Assembly: GCF_033441515.1 (NCBI RefSeq)
Contig: NZ_JAWQJT010000003.1
Location: 1,736,001 to 1,800,000 of the forward strand
Origin: Amycolatopsis solani
GTDB lineage: Bacteria; Actinomycetota; Actinomycetes; Mycobacteriales; Pseudonocardiaceae
Direction: 5' to 3'
Length of the DNA: 64,000 bases
Below are positions 46,932 to 56,985 of this stretch, in pieces. Numbering within the stretch: the first letter of the stretch is position 1; each line of letters opens with the position of its first letter. Made by a program: the position numbers and the translations under genes. The notes under the pieces were generated by a model, which was given only the letters and a program-made list of their open reading frames with translations, was not told the origin of the DNA and did not search any database.

Positions 46932-47417
46932 TCAGCGCCCGAGCTTCGGGAACTTCTCCGTGAGCCGCTCGTAGACGATCGGCGGCACCAGGTGCTCGAT
47001 GTCGCCGCCGAGCGCGGCGACCTCCTTGACCAGCGAGCTGGACACGAACCCGTACGCCGGGTTGTTCGCCATCAGCAGCGTCTCGACACCGGTGAGCTCG
47101 CGGTTCATCTGCGCCATCTGCAGCTCGTAGTCGAAGTCGCTGACCGAGCGCAGGCCCTTGGCGATCGCCACGATGCCGTTGTCGCGGCAGTAGTCGACCA
47201 GCAGGCCTTCCCACGAGTCGACGCGCACGTTGCCCAGCTTCGCGGTGATCTCGCGCAGCATCTCGAGGCGTTCTTCGATCTCGAAGAGGCCCTTCTTGCT
47301 CTTGTTGACCCCCACCGCGACGACGACCTCGTCGAACAGCTGGGCCGCCCGTTCGATGATGTCGAAGTGCCCGTTGGTGGCCGGATCGTAGGAACCGGGA
47401 CAGACCGCACGCCGCAT
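46932..47417 (-). CDS. coaD: Phosphopantetheine adenylyltransferase
   Basis: A 161-residue cytosolic enzyme of coenzyme A synthesis that joins ATP and 4'-phosphopantetheine. The nucleotidyltransferase start MRRAVCPGSYDPATNGHFDI contains the T/H-x-G-H motif. Later segments are VVVAVGVNKSKKGLFEIEER and the ATP-binding NNPAYGFVSSSLVKEVAALG. The start is the ATG at 47417. It follows rsmD, the usual order. Confidence 0.97.
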   Translation of the reverse strand: MRRAVCPGSYDPATNGHFDIIERAAQLFDEVVVAVGVNKSKKGLFEIEERLEMLREITAKLGNVRVDSWEGLLVDYCRDNGIVAIAKGLRSVSDFDYELQMAQMNRELTGVETLLMANNPAYGFVSSSLVKEVAALGGDIEHLVPPIVYERLTEKFPKLGR

Positions 47418-47460
47418 GGCGCGGACGCTACCGTGCCGCACCCGGTTTCCGCCGCGTGGC

Positions 47461-48021
47461 TCACGCCACAGGCGTGAATTCGGCCCAGAAGACCGCGGTG
47501 TCGCCGTACTTCTTCGCGCGCGAGGGCTCGAAGCCGGCCGGCCAGTCCGGCTCGCCGTCGCGGGCCGCGCGTTCGACCACGACGAGCGCGGCCGAGCCCA
47601 GCCAGCCGCCCGCGGCCAGCGACGCCAGCACCTTGCCGAGCGCGGCCGCGTCCACGGCGTAGGGCGGGTCGGCCAGCACGAGGTCGTACGCGGCGGGGGC
47701 GGGCGCGGCGACCACGGCCTCGACCTGCCCCGCCCGGACGGTGCCGCCCAGGCCCAGCGCCGCGACGTTGCCGCGCAGCACCTCCACCGCGCGCCGGTCG
47801 GCTTCCACGAACAACGCGTCCGCCGCGCCGCGCGAAAGCGCTTCGAGGCCGAGCGCGCCGGACCCCGCGTAGAGGTCGAGGACGCGGGCGCCGTCGAGCT
47901 CCCCCGCCGTTTCGAGGGCGTTGAACAGCGCTTCCCGGACGCGTTCCGACGTCGGCCGGGTGCCCTTCGGCGGCACCTTCAGCCGCCGGCCACCCGCCGT
48001 CCCGGCCACGATCCTGGTCAC
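47461..48021 (-). CDS. rsmD: 16S rRNA (guanine966-N2)-methyltransferase
   Basis: A 186-residue SAM-dependent rRNA methyltransferase. It starts at the GTG 48021 (MTRIVAGTAGGRRLKVPPKG), shows TRPTSERVREALFNAL, the SAM motif VLDLYAGSGALGLEALSRG and the catalytic LADPPYAV (N/D-P-P-Y type). It heads the minus-strand block with coaD and is divergent from helR. Confidence 0.95.
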   Translation of the reverse strand: MTRIVAGTAGGRRLKVPPKGTRPTSERVREALFNALETAGELDGARVLDLYAGSGALGLEALSRGAADALFVEADRRAVEVLRGNVAALGLGGTVRAGQVEAVVAAPAPAAYDLVLADPPYAVDAAALGKVLASLAAGGWLGSAALVVVERAARDGEPDWPAGFEPSRAKKYGDTAVFWAEFTPVA

Positions 48022-48144
48022 CCCCCGATTGTGGCGGCATGACACGGCGCACGGATGGCCGGGACATTGGTGAACCCGCCGGGCCCGACGCGTAGAGTCG
48101 TTCTTCGCCCTCGGAGGCGATCCAGAGCTGTCAAGGAGCCATGC

Positions 48145-50262
48145 GTGTCGGAACCTCGGGTCAGACGGGCCGAGATCGCCATCGAACAAGCCCACGTCGA
48201 TCGCGTGTACACCCGTCTGGACGAACTGCGGGCCCAAGCCGAGGCCATGCGCACCAAGGGCTACGAAATCGGCCAGGGCGCGCAGCGCGAGGCCATCTTC
48301 GAGCAGGCGTCGATGCTGTTCGAGCGCGACATGATGGTCTACCACGCCAACCAGACGCTGCAGACGCTCGACGCCGAGTACGAAGGCCTGGTGTTCGGCC
48401 GGCTCGACCACCTCGAGGACGCCGAACCGACCTACGTCGGGCGGCTCGGCATCCGCGACGCGGAGTTCGACAACCTCGTCACGGACTGGCGCGCGCCGGC
48501 CGCGGCCGCGTTCTACCAGGCCACGGCGGAGGAGCCGATGGACGTCGTGCGGCGGCGCGTGATCCGCTGCTCCGGCCAGAACGTCCTCGACGTCGACGAC
48601 GACGTCCTGATCGCCGACGCCGTGCCCGAGGGCATGCAGATCGTCGGCGAAGGCGCGCTGATGGCGGCGCTGGGGCGCTCGCGCGGCGAGAAGATGCGCG
48701 ACATCGTCGCGACCATCCAGAAGGAGCAGGACGAGGTCATCCGGGCGCCGTGGCGCGGCGTCACCGAGATCACCGGCGGGCCGGGCACCGGCAAGACCGC
48801 CGTCGCCCTGCACCGCGCGGCCTACCTGCTCTACCGCCACCGCCGTCAGCTCGGTGGGGCGGGCGTCCTCGTGATCGGGCCGTCGGGCGTGTTCACCAGC
48901 TACATCTCGCGCGTCCTCCCCTCGATGGGGGAGACGAACGTCGAGCTGCGCGCGCTCGGCGAAGTCCTCGACGGCTTGGAGGCGACGCGGCAGGACGCGG
49001 CGCCGCTGGCCGCGATCAAGGGGTCGCTGCGGATGCGGAAGATCCTGCTGCGGGCCCTGCGGGACACCCCGCCGGAGGCGCCCGAGGAGATGCGGATCGT
49101 CTACCGCGGCGAGGTCCTCAAGCTGAACGCGCGCGAGCTGGAGAAGGTGCGCCGCAAGGCCCACACGCAGGGCGCGCCGCCGAACCGGTCGCGGATCCGG
49201 GCGGCGGAGCTGCTGCTCGACGCGCTGGCGGCGAAGGCCGAGGAGTACGCGAAGGCCGACGGCAAGCCGTTCGAGCGGGCCGAGCTGATCACCGACCTCG
49301 GCGAGCGGATCGACTTCCACCGGTTCCTGGTGGTGTGGTGGCCCGTGCTGTACCCGGCGCAGATCCTCAAGTGGCTGGGCGAGGAGAAGCGGCTGGCTTC
49401 GGTGTCGAAGGGCGTCCTGAACCGCGCCGAGATCTCGATGCTGGCCGCGGACCTCGCGGACCGGTCGCGGGGCTGGTCGATCGCGGACGTGGCGCTGCTG
49501 GACGAGCTGCGCGTGCTGATCGGGCCGCTGCCGAAGCGCAAGCGCCGCCAGGTGATCGAGGTGGAGCCGCAGCGTTCCGGCGGGGCGCCGACGCGACCCG
49601 AGCACTACGACGAGTACTCGCACGTGGTCGTCGACGAGTCGCAGGACCTTTCGCCGATGCAGTGGCGGATGGTCGGGCGGCGCGGCAAGTACGCGAGCTG
49701 GACCGTGGTCGGCGACCCGGTGCAGAGCTCGTGGCCGGACCCGGCGGAGGCGGCCCAGGCGCGCGATCAGGCGTTCGGCGTCAAGACGACCCGGCGGCGG
49801 TTCACGCTGCGCACGAACTACCGGAACTCGGCGGAGATCTTCGACCTCGCGGCCAAGGTGGTGGCCGGGCACGCGGAGGCGGGCGAGCTGCCGGTCGCCG
49901 TCCGGCAGACCGGCGTGGTCCCGGAGGTCCGCCCGGTCGAGGCCACCGGACTGGCGGCCGCCACGCAGGCGGCGGTCAAGGAGCTGATGGGCGCGGTCGA
50001 GGGCACGGTCGGCGTCATCACGGCGATGGACCGGGTGCCGGAGGTCTCGGGCTGGCTGTCGGAGCAGGCGGACGAGCGGCTGAAGGTCGTGGGCAGCCTG
50101 GATTCCAAGGGGCTCGAGTACGACGCCGTGGTGCTGGTGGAGCCGATCGACCTGGTCACGGAGTCGACGACCGGGCGGCGGGTGCTGTACGTGGCGCTGA
50201 CGCGGGCGACGCAGCAGCTCACGGTGCTGGCCTCGAACCCGGATTGGCTGCCGTCGGCCTGA
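48145..50262 (+). CDS. helR: HelD-like RNA polymerase-recycling ATPase
   Basis: A 705-residue superfamily 1 helicase-like motor that frees stalled RNA polymerase; actinobacterial HelR also protects against rifamycins. The GTG at 48145 has AAGGAG six bases upstream. The N-terminal coiled-coil arm begins RRAEIAIEQAHVDRVYTRLD. Walker A is TGGPGTGKTAVAL (about residue 210), Walker B VVVDESQDLSPMQW (about 494), and the C-terminal motifs are SLDSKGLEYDAVVLVEP and YVALTRATQQLTVL. No rifamycin-associated promoter element is evident in the 123-base gap upstream. A general UvrD-like helicase is less likely, given the N-terminal arm and overall length. Confidence 0.9.
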   Translation: MSEPRVRRAEIAIEQAHVDRVYTRLDELRAQAEAMRTKGYEIGQGAQREAIFEQASMLFERDMMVYHANQTLQTLDAEYEGLVFGRLDHLEDAEPTYVGRLGIRDAEFDNLVTDWRAPAAAAFYQATAEEPMDVVRRRVIRCSGQNVLDVDDDVLIADAVPEGMQIVGEGALMAALGRSRGEKMRDIVATIQKEQDEVIRAPWRGVTEITGGPGTGKTAVALHRAAYLLYRHRRQLGGAGVLVIGPSGVFTSYISRVLPSMGETNVELRALGEVLDGLEATRQDAAPLAAIKGSLRMRKILLRALRDTPPEAPEEMRIVYRGEVLKLNARELEKVRRKAHTQGAPPNRSRIRAAELLLDALAAKAEEYAKADGKPFERAELITDLGERIDFHRFLVVWWPVLYPAQILKWLGEEKRLASVSKGVLNRAEISMLAADLADRSRGWSIADVALLDELRVLIGPLPKRKRRQVIEVEPQRSGGAPTRPEHYDEYSHVVVDESQDLSPMQWRMVGRRGKYASWTVVGDPVQSSWPDPAEAAQARDQAFGVKTTRRRFTLRTNYRNSAEIFDLAAKVVAGHAEAGELPVAVRQTGVVPEVRPVEATGLAAATQAAVKELMGAVEGTVGVITAMDRVPEVSGWLSEQADERLKVVGSLDSKGLEYDAVVLVEPIDLVTESTTGRRVLYVALTRATQQLTVLASNPDWLPSA

Positions 50263-50272
50263 CGCGACGACG

Positions 50273-50333
50273 CTGAAGGGCCCCTTCGAGGGGCGGGAGG
50301 CGGGGTTCCCGTGCCCTTGAAGGAGCCCTTCAG
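50273..50333. repeat. Terminator-like inverted repeat after helR
   Basis: CTGAAGGG and CCCTTCAG form the outer arms, with further imperfect pairing (CCCTTC/GAAGG) inside a 61-bp span eleven bases after the helR stop. Probably the helR terminator; a related GAAGGGGACGTTCC stretch occurs near 55781. Confidence 0.6.
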
Positions 50334-50395
50334 ACCCCCGGTGAAATGAACGTCTCGGGGACGTTTCCGTCCGAGGGCATGTCTAGTCGATCCGC

Positions 50396-50468
50396 GTTGT
50401 TCGGTGTCCGCGCGCCGCCACCGAACAACAACGCCGAACAACAACGCCGAACAACAACGCCGGACAAC
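50396..50468 (-). repeat. Hairpin plus 13-bp tandem repeats downstream of the WD40 gene
   Basis: CGAACAACAACGC is repeated three and a half times (50422-50468), ending one base before the WD40 gene's stop. The inverted stretch GTTGTTCGGTG (50396-50406) pairs perfectly with CACCGAACAAC (50419-50429) and partly with each further repeat unit, giving alternative hairpins beyond the stop. Probably a terminator with slippage-grown repeats. Confidence 0.7.
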
Positions 50469-50469
50469 G

Positions 50470-53400
50470 TCACGGGCAGGGCGGCGCGTAATCGAGGCCC
50501 GGCAGGCTCGCCGTCCACTCGGCCTCGCCGATCCGGGGCGCCGTCACCGCGCAAATCCGTTCGGCCGCCCGGTCAGGATCGGTTTCCCACAACCGTACCG
50601 TTCCGTCCGCGCCCCCACCGGCCAGTGTGTGCCCGTCGGGCGCGTACTGCACGGCGTAGACGCGGTCGCGTTCTTCGGGCAGGACCGCCTTCGGCGACGC
50701 GGTGGCGACGTCCCACAGCCGGATCGTCCGGTCGTAGCTGCCCGAGGCGAGCGTGCGGCCGTCGCCGCTGAAGGACACCGACATGACGATGTCCGTGTGG
50801 CCGGCCAGCACCGTCGAGACGGGGTTCGTGACGTCCCAGAGCCGGATCGTGCGGTCGGCGCTCCCGGTGGCGACGTGCTTCCCGTCCGGGCTGAAGGCGA
50901 TCGAGAAGATCGTGTCGGTGTGCCCGGCGAGCGTCGCCAGTGCCCGCGGGGCCCGCGGGGCCCGCGGGGCCGAGACGTCCCAGAGCCGCGCAGTGTGGTC
51001 CCAGCCAGCGGTGGCCAGGGTGCGGCCGTCCGGGCTGAACGCGAGCGTGTGGACGTCGTCCTCGTGGCCCGCCAGCTTCGCGATCTCCACCGGGTGGAGG
51101 CGGTCGGCGAGGTCCCACAGCCGCGCGGTGTGGCCGTCGCCCGCCGTCGCCAGCAACCTGCCGTCCGGGCTGAAAGCGACCGCGTCGATGTCGTCGTGGT
51201 AGCGGTTGAACACCGTCGGCGGTCCCGGGTGCGCCGGGTCGGTGATGTCCCGCACCGCCATCGTGTGGTCCCAGCTGCCGGTGGCCAGGGTGCGGCCGTC
51301 CGGGCTGATCGCGACGCCGCAGACCGCTTCACCGAAGCCGCCGATCGTGGCGAGGACGCGCGGCGCGGCCGGGTCGGCGCGGTCGTGCAGCCGGACGGCC
51401 TTGTCGTAGCCGCTCGTGGCGAGCAGCTTGCCGTCCCGGCCGAAGGCGACGTGGCAGGCCTGGGCCGTGTGCGCCGGGATGCCGGGGCCGGGCAGGTCCC
51501 AGAGCCGGGCGGTCTGGTCGTCGCTGGCCGTGGCGAGCGTGCGGCCGTCGCGGGTGAACACCGCGGAGCCGACCGCGCCGATGTGCCCCGGCAGCGACAG
51601 CCGCTCGCGAGGCTGCTTCGGGTCCGTGACGTCCCACAGCCGGGCCGTGCGGTCGAAGCCGGTGGTCGCGAGGGTGCGCCCGTCCGCGGTGAACGCGACC
51701 GAGCGCACGGTCGCCTTGTGCGCGGTGAGCGACGCCAGCGGCGCCGGGCGGGCCGGGTCGCCGACGTCCCACAGCCGCGCGGTCTGGTCCTGGCTCGCCG
51801 TGGCGAGGGTCCGCCCGTCCGGGCTGAAGGCCACCGAGTGCACGACGTCGGTGTGCCCGGCCGCCACGCCGAGGGGCGTCCGCGAAGCGACGTCCCAGAC
51901 CCGCGCGGTCTTGTCGGCCGACGCGGAGGCGAGCAGCTTGCCGTCGGCGCTGAAGGCGAGGTTGTTGACGTAGGAGGTGTGCCCGGTCAGTTCGCCCAGC
52001 GGGCGCGGGCGGGCCGGGTCGGTGGTGTTGTACAGGCGGAGCGTGCCGGTGACGTCGGCGGTCGCCAGCAGCGGCCCGGCCGGGCTGAAGGCGACGGCGT
52101 AGGACTTGCCTTCGTGCTGCTCGACGACGGTGCCGGGGCCCGGGCGCGCCGGGTCGGAGACGTCCCAGACGCGGACCGTACCGTCGAAGCCCGCGGTGGC
52201 GACGGTCCGGCCGTCGGCGGCGAAGGCGACGTTGTTGACGTTGCCGGTGTGCCCGGCGAGGGTGCCCAGCGGCACCGGGTGGTGCGGGTCGGCGGTGTCC
52301 CACAGCCGCGCGGTGCCGTCCCAGCTCGCGGTGGCCATGACCCGGCCGTCCGGGCGGAGCGCGACGGTGTTGACGCGGCCGGTGTGCCCGGTGATCCGCG
52401 TGGAGTACGGCGTCGCGAACATGCCGAGCACACTGCTGCGCTCGTCGGCGCCCGGGTCGAGGCGGTACGCGGCGAGCGCGAGCTGCGCGGCCAGCGCCGG
52501 GTTGGTGGCGCGCATGGCCAGCGCCTGGCCCGCGACCTTCTGGGCGAGCGCGCTGTTGCGCTGGTCGGTGGCCGTCGACTCGGCGCGGACCGCGTAGACG
52601 GTGGCGCCCACCGCGAAGACGAGCAGCACCGCGAGCAGCGCGACCAGCTGCCGCAGCCGCCGGGTGCGACGCCGGTCGCGCTCCTGCTCGGCGTGTTCGA
52701 CGGCGAGGCTCGCGTCGAGGAACCGCCGTTCCCGACGGGACAGCGCGGAGTCCTGGCGCGCGGCCCACTCCCGCGCGATGGCCAGCCGGGTGCCGCGGTA
52801 GAGCCAGCCGGGGTCTTCGTCGACGGACTCCCAGGCCCCGGTCGCCTCGGTGAGCTGCCGGTGCACGCGCAGGCCTTCGCGGTCCTGGGTGAGCCACTCG
52901 CGCAGCCGCGGCCAGCCGCGGATCAGGGCTTCGTGGGTGATCTCGATGCCGGTGTCGTCGAGGGCGACCAGCCGGGCCGCGGCCAGCTCGCCGAGGACGA
53001 CGGCGGTGTCTTCGTCGTCGGTGTCGAGTTCGGCGCGGCTGATCCGGCGCTTGGTGTCTTCGGTGCCTTCGCCGAGCGCGGTCATCCGGAGGAAGATCTG
53101 CCGGGCGAGCCGCTGCTGGCGGGCCGAGAACTTCGCGAACGTGCGTTCGGACGTCTGCGCGATGGCCCGCTCGATGCCGCCGGTCGACTCGTACCCGGCG
53201 AGGGTGAGGGTGGTGCCGCGGCGCCGCCGCCACGTCTCCAGCAGCGCGTGGGACAGCAGCGGCAGCACGCCGGGCTGGCCGGTGGCGTCCGCGACGAGCC
53301 GGGAGACCAGCGCGTTCTCGACGCGGTGGCCGGTGTCGACGGCGGGCCGCGAGATGGCCTGGCGCAGCTCCTCGGTGGTCATCGGGCCGACCAGGACCTG

Positions 53401-54294
53401 GGCGTCCTGCATCGCCTCGGCGAGCACCGCGTGCCGCGCGCAGTGGGTGTAGAAGTCGGTGCGGATGCCGAGCACCACCCGCGTCCGGCTGTCCGGCTCG
53501 GCGGTGGCGGCGACCAGCGCGTCGAGGAAGCGGGCGCGCTCCTCGTCGTCCTGGCAGAGCGTGAAGACCTCTTCGAACTGGTCGACGACCAGCACGACGT
53601 CCTCGCCGCCGTCGTCGGTCAGCTGGCGGGCGGCCAGTCCCAGGTTGCGCGGGTGGGCGGCGAAGTCGTCGAGCAGGGCGCCGGCCGGGACGCCGAGGGC
53701 GGCGGCGAACTTGACCGCGCACTCCCGCAGCGGGTGGGCGCCCGGGGTGAGCAGCACCACCGGGCCCTTGACGGCGGGCAGCAGGCCGGCGCGCAGGAGT
53801 GAGGACTTGCCCGAGCCGGACGCGCCGAGGACGGCGAGAAAACGTTGTCCCGCCAGTCGCGCGACGAGTTTTTCGACCAAACTGTCCCGGCCGAAGAATC
53901 GCCGTGCATCAGCTGAGGTGAATGCGGACAGGCCCACGTAAGGGGGAATTTCGCCGGGTTCGGGGTCGGGCGGTGAATCGGCACCGTCCCGGCGGGACTC
54001 TTCGGCGGCGGCGTGCCACCGCTCTTCCCATTCACCGGGCACCCCGCCGCAGGCCCGTACGTAGGCCAAAGTCACGGCCAAGCTGGGGAGTTTCCGCCCG
54101 CCGGCGGCTTCGGACAGCGTGCCGGCCGAGTAGTGCGCGCGCCGGCCGAGCTCGCGATAAGTGGGGTTCCCGGCGCTCTCGCGCAAACGCCGGAGATCGG
54201 CGGCGAATTCGGTCAGCAGATCGTCCCCGGGATCCAAGGGTCGCTCCGGACGCGGCACCCGTCCTCCTGTATTGCTCTTTTCCGATTCGGACAC
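50470..54294 (-). CDS. HTH-nSTAND1 NTPase with transmembrane helix and 14 WD40 repeats
   Basis: A 1274-residue STAND-type signalling protein. Parts in order: XRE-like HTH (about 25-95, [20 protein letters not shown]); nSTAND1 NTPase with [19 protein letters not shown], Walker [10 protein letters not shown] (157-165) and Walker [11 protein letters not shown] (233-242); helical region to 540; one membrane helix (about 550-570); then 14 WD40 units (634-1250, for example [20 protein letters not shown]). Fourteen units make two seven-bladed propellers. It probably senses a ligand through the propellers and assembles by NTP hydrolysis. I take the GTG at 54294; the frame extends to 54354. Confidence 0.85.
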   Translation of the reverse strand: MSESEKSNTGGRVPRPERPLDPGDDLLTEFAADLRRLRESAGNPTYRELGRRAHYSAGTLSEAAGGRKLPSLAVTLAYVRACGGVPGEWEERWHAAAEESRRDGADSPPDPEPGEIPPYVGLSAFTSADARRFFGRDSLVEKLVARLAGQRFLAVLGASGSGKSSLLRAGLLPAVKGPVVLLTPGAHPLRECAVKFAAALGVPAGALLDDFAAHPRNLGLAARQLTDDGGEDVVLVVDQFEEVFTLCQDDEERARFLDALVAATAEPDSRTRVVLGIRTDFYTHCARHAVLAEAMQDAQVLVGPMTTEELRQAISRPAVDTGHRVENALVSRLVADATGQPGVLPLLSHALLETWRRRRGTTLTLAGYESTGGIERAIAQTSERTFAKFSARQQRLARQIFLRMTALGEGTEDTKRRISRAELDTDDEDTAVVLGELAAARLVALDDTGIEITHEALIRGWPRLREWLTQDREGLRVHRQLTEATGAWESVDEDPGWLYRGTRLAIAREWAARQDSALSRRERRFLDASLAVEHAEQERDRRRTRRLRQLVALLAVLLVFAVGATVYAVRAESTATDQRNSALAQKVAGQALAMRATNPALAAQLALAAYRLDPGADERSSVLGMFATPYSTRITGHTGRVNTVALRPDGRVMATASWDGTARLWDTADPHHPVPLGTLAGHTGNVNNVAFAADGRTVATAGFDGTVRVWDVSDPARPGPGTVVEQHEGKSYAVAFSPAGPLLATADVTGTLRLYNTTDPARPRPLGELTGHTSYVNNLAFSADGKLLASASADKTARVWDVASRTPLGVAAGHTDVVHSVAFSPDGRTLATASQDQTARLWDVGDPARPAPLASLTAHKATVRSVAFTADGRTLATTGFDRTARLWDVTDPKQPRERLSLPGHIGAVGSAVFTRDGRTLATASDDQTARLWDLPGPGIPAHTAQACHVAFGRDGKLLATSGYDKAVRLHDRADPAAPRVLATIGGFGEAVCGVAISPDGRTLATGSWDHTMAVRDITDPAHPGPPTVFNRYHDDIDAVAFSPDGRLLATAGDGHTARLWDLADRLHPVEIAKLAGHEDDVHTLAFSPDGRTLATAGWDHTARLWDVSAPRAPRAPRALATLAGHTDTIFSIAFSPDGKHVATGSADRTIRLWDVTNPVSTVLAGHTDIVMSVSFSGDGRTLASGSYDRTIRLWDVATASPKAVLPEERDRVYAVQYAPDGHTLAGGGADGTVRLWETDPDRAAERICAVTAPRIGEAEWTASLPGLDYAPPCP

Positions 54295-54399
54295 CGTATC
54301 GCCATTGCGGTCCGTTCCGGGCCCGATCCGCGCGAACGGCGTGAAGATCGTCACCGCCGTCCGGGAAGCAAAACGGGCACCGGGGCGTTGACCCCGGTT

Positions 54400-55395
<996 letters not shown>

Positions 55396-55508
55396 CCCGT
55401 CTCCGGCGAGGGGTGCGCTGACGGCCGGAGTGACGCCACGGGCCCTGGCATTGCCGGGGCCCTTGGCGCGGCCGATCGCGGCGGCCTTCAACCCGCCCTT
55501 CCCGGTGC

Positions 55509-55557
55509 CGCGAATGACGCATTGGGGACCGGGGAGGTCCCCAATGAGTCATTCGCG
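55509..55557. repeat. Dispersed palindromic repeat, copy 3
   Basis: 22-bp arms (start CGCGAATGACGCATTGGGGA) with a single mismatch and a five-base spacer. The ATTGGGGACC stem differs from copies 1 and 2, but its pairing is preserved. Confidence 0.85.
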
Positions 55558-55703
55558 ACCTTCGGGCACTCCCGCCACCGGCAGGCTCGCCGCCCTCGCC
55601 CGGACTTCGCCGAAGCCGTGACGCCCGGCAGGCGAACGACCCGCTCGTGACGTCCACCCGCAAGTCCCGCCCCGCACCGGCCGCCACCGCTCGCCACGAG
55701 TGC

Positions 55704-55752
55704 CGCGAATGACTCATTCGGGACCGCCGACGTCCCCAATGAGTCATTCGCG
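55704..55752. repeat. Dispersed palindromic repeat, copy 4
   Basis: Outer arms CGCGAATGACTCATT and complement; inner stem GGGAC/GTCCC. Same length (49 bp) as copy 3, 195 bp away in the same intergenic region. Confidence 0.85.
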
Positions 55753-56188
55753 ACCCCCGGCGCGCCCGCAGCACACGCATGAAGGGGACGTTCCTGGCAT
55801 CTCTGGACGTGCGGCACCGGGCCGCCTACCCTCGCCCGCGTGTGGGGCAAGCTCCGCGTTCCGGTGAACGGGAATGGTTACGACCGTGCAAGCTCACCCA
55901 CCCGCGCCGGGCGTCGGCGGCGAATTTCTTTCCCTACACTGACAACAAGATCGAGGCCGTTTGTCAGTACTCGACAAGAAATGCCCGGTTACCAGCCCGT
56001 GACCGCGTGATCCTGCTCAAGTTCTTGTCTCCCATCACGGCCGTCGTTAGCGTACCGACCAGTAGGAAACGGCACGGTGTCCCCCGAGACCGTGAATGGC
56101 CGACAATTGTTACCCCGTTCGGACCATTTCCCCTTGCTCACCTCGGGTGTATTCGGCGTGCCGCCGAAACCGCTGGGGAGGCACACGA
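55753..56188 (+). other. Gene-free leader region of the mce operon
   Basis: The gap 55396-56188 carries palindrome copies 3 and 4, then no credible gene. From about 55870 the DNA becomes richer in A and T (AATTTCTTTCC, ACAATTGTTACC) than the surrounding operon, as expected of a long promoter/regulatory zone. GTTACC occurs at 55988 and 56109. A 507-base open frame at 55779 shows no coding bias or homologous domain that I can see. Confidence 0.6.
55937..55967. promoter_or_regulatory. Operator candidate for the mce operon
   Basis: ACTGACAA and TTGTCAGT are perfect 8-bp arms with centres 23 bp apart, about 220 bases upstream of the first yrbE ATG. Possible binding site of a TetR- or GntR-type mce regulator; none is encoded nearby. 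Confidence 0.4.
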
Positions 56189-56983
56189 ATGGCCGAACGG
56201 ACGACGACGGCGTCGTTCCCCGGGGCCGCCGCGCTGCGGCAGACCGGACGGCTCTACGGGCTGGGGCTGGACGTCGTCCGGCTGACGTTCCGCCGCCCGT
56301 TCCAGGTGCGTGAGCTGGTCCAGCAGTTCTGGTTCATCGCGAGCGTCTCGATCCTGCCGACGGCACTGGTCTCGATCCCGTTCGGCGCGGTCATCGCGCT
56401 GCACATCGGGTCGCTGACCACGCAGATCGGCGCGCAGTCGTTCACCGGCGCGGCGAGCGTCCTCGCGATCATCCAGCAGGCCAGCCCGATCGTCACCGCT
56501 CTGCTGATCGCCGGCGCGGGCGGCAGCGCCATGTGCGCCGACCTCGGGTCCCGGACCATCCGCGAAGAGATCGACGCCATGGAAGTGCTCGGCGTCTCGC
56601 CCGTGCAGCGGCTGATCGTGCCGCGGGTGCTCGCCGCGATGGGGGTCGCGATCTTCCTCAACGGCATGGTCAGCGTGGTCGGCGTGCTCGGCGGTTACTT
56701 CTTCAACGTGATCATGCAGCACGGGACCCCGGGCGCGTACCTGGCGAGCTTCTCCGCCCTCGCCCAGCTGCCCGACCTGTGGATCAGCGAGATCAAGGCC
56801 CTCATCTTCGGTTTCGTCGCCGGGGTGGTCGCCGCCTACCGGGGGCTGAACCCCAAGGGCGGGCCGAAGGGCGTCGGCGACGCCGTCAACCAGTCCGTCG
56901 TCATCACGTTCCTGCTGCTGTTCGTGCTGAACCTGGTGCTCACCACCGTGTACCTGCAACTCGTGCCGCCCAAGGGGAGCTGA
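56189..56983 (+). CDS. YrbE-A, MlaE-family permease of the Mce transporter
   Basis: A 264-residue integral membrane protein, the first permease of an Mce lipid/steroid importer powered by an MceG ATPase encoded elsewhere. About six helices; conserved permease-domain segments are AGAGGSAMCADLGSRTIREE, IDAMEVLGVSPVQRLIVPR and NPKGGPKGVGDAVNQSVV. The ATG at 56189 follows GGGGAGGCACACGA. First gene of the mce operon. Confidence 0.94.
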   Translation: MAERTTTASFPGAAALRQTGRLYGLGLDVVRLTFRRPFQVRELVQQFWFIASVSILPTALVSIPFGAVIALHIGSLTTQIGAQSFTGAASVLAIIQQASPIVTALLIAGAGGSAMCADLGSRTIREEIDAMEVLGVSPVQRLIVPRVLAAMGVAIFLNGMVSVVGVLGGYFFNVIMQHGTPGAYLASFSALAQLPDLWISEIKALIFGFVAGVVAAYRGLNPKGGPKGVGDAVNQSVVITFLLLFVLNLVLTTVYLQLVPPKGS

Positions 56984-56985
56984 AC

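Noticed and set aside
47461..49872. 803-codon minus-strand frame joined to rsmD
   Set aside because: Only its last 187 codons are rsmD; the rest is the shadow of helR. I start rsmD at 48021.
50422..50468. Possible CRISPR-like array
   Set aside because: The 13-bp units are contiguous with no spacers and there are no cas genes; it is a simple tandem repeat.
50404..53802. 1132-codon plus-strand frame
   Set aside because: Shadow of the WD40 gene; its repetitive look mirrors the WD40 repeats on the other strand.
55779..56285. 168-codon frame before the mce operon
   Set aside because: No ribosome site that fits, mixed codon use, overlap with yrbE, and no recognisable domain.
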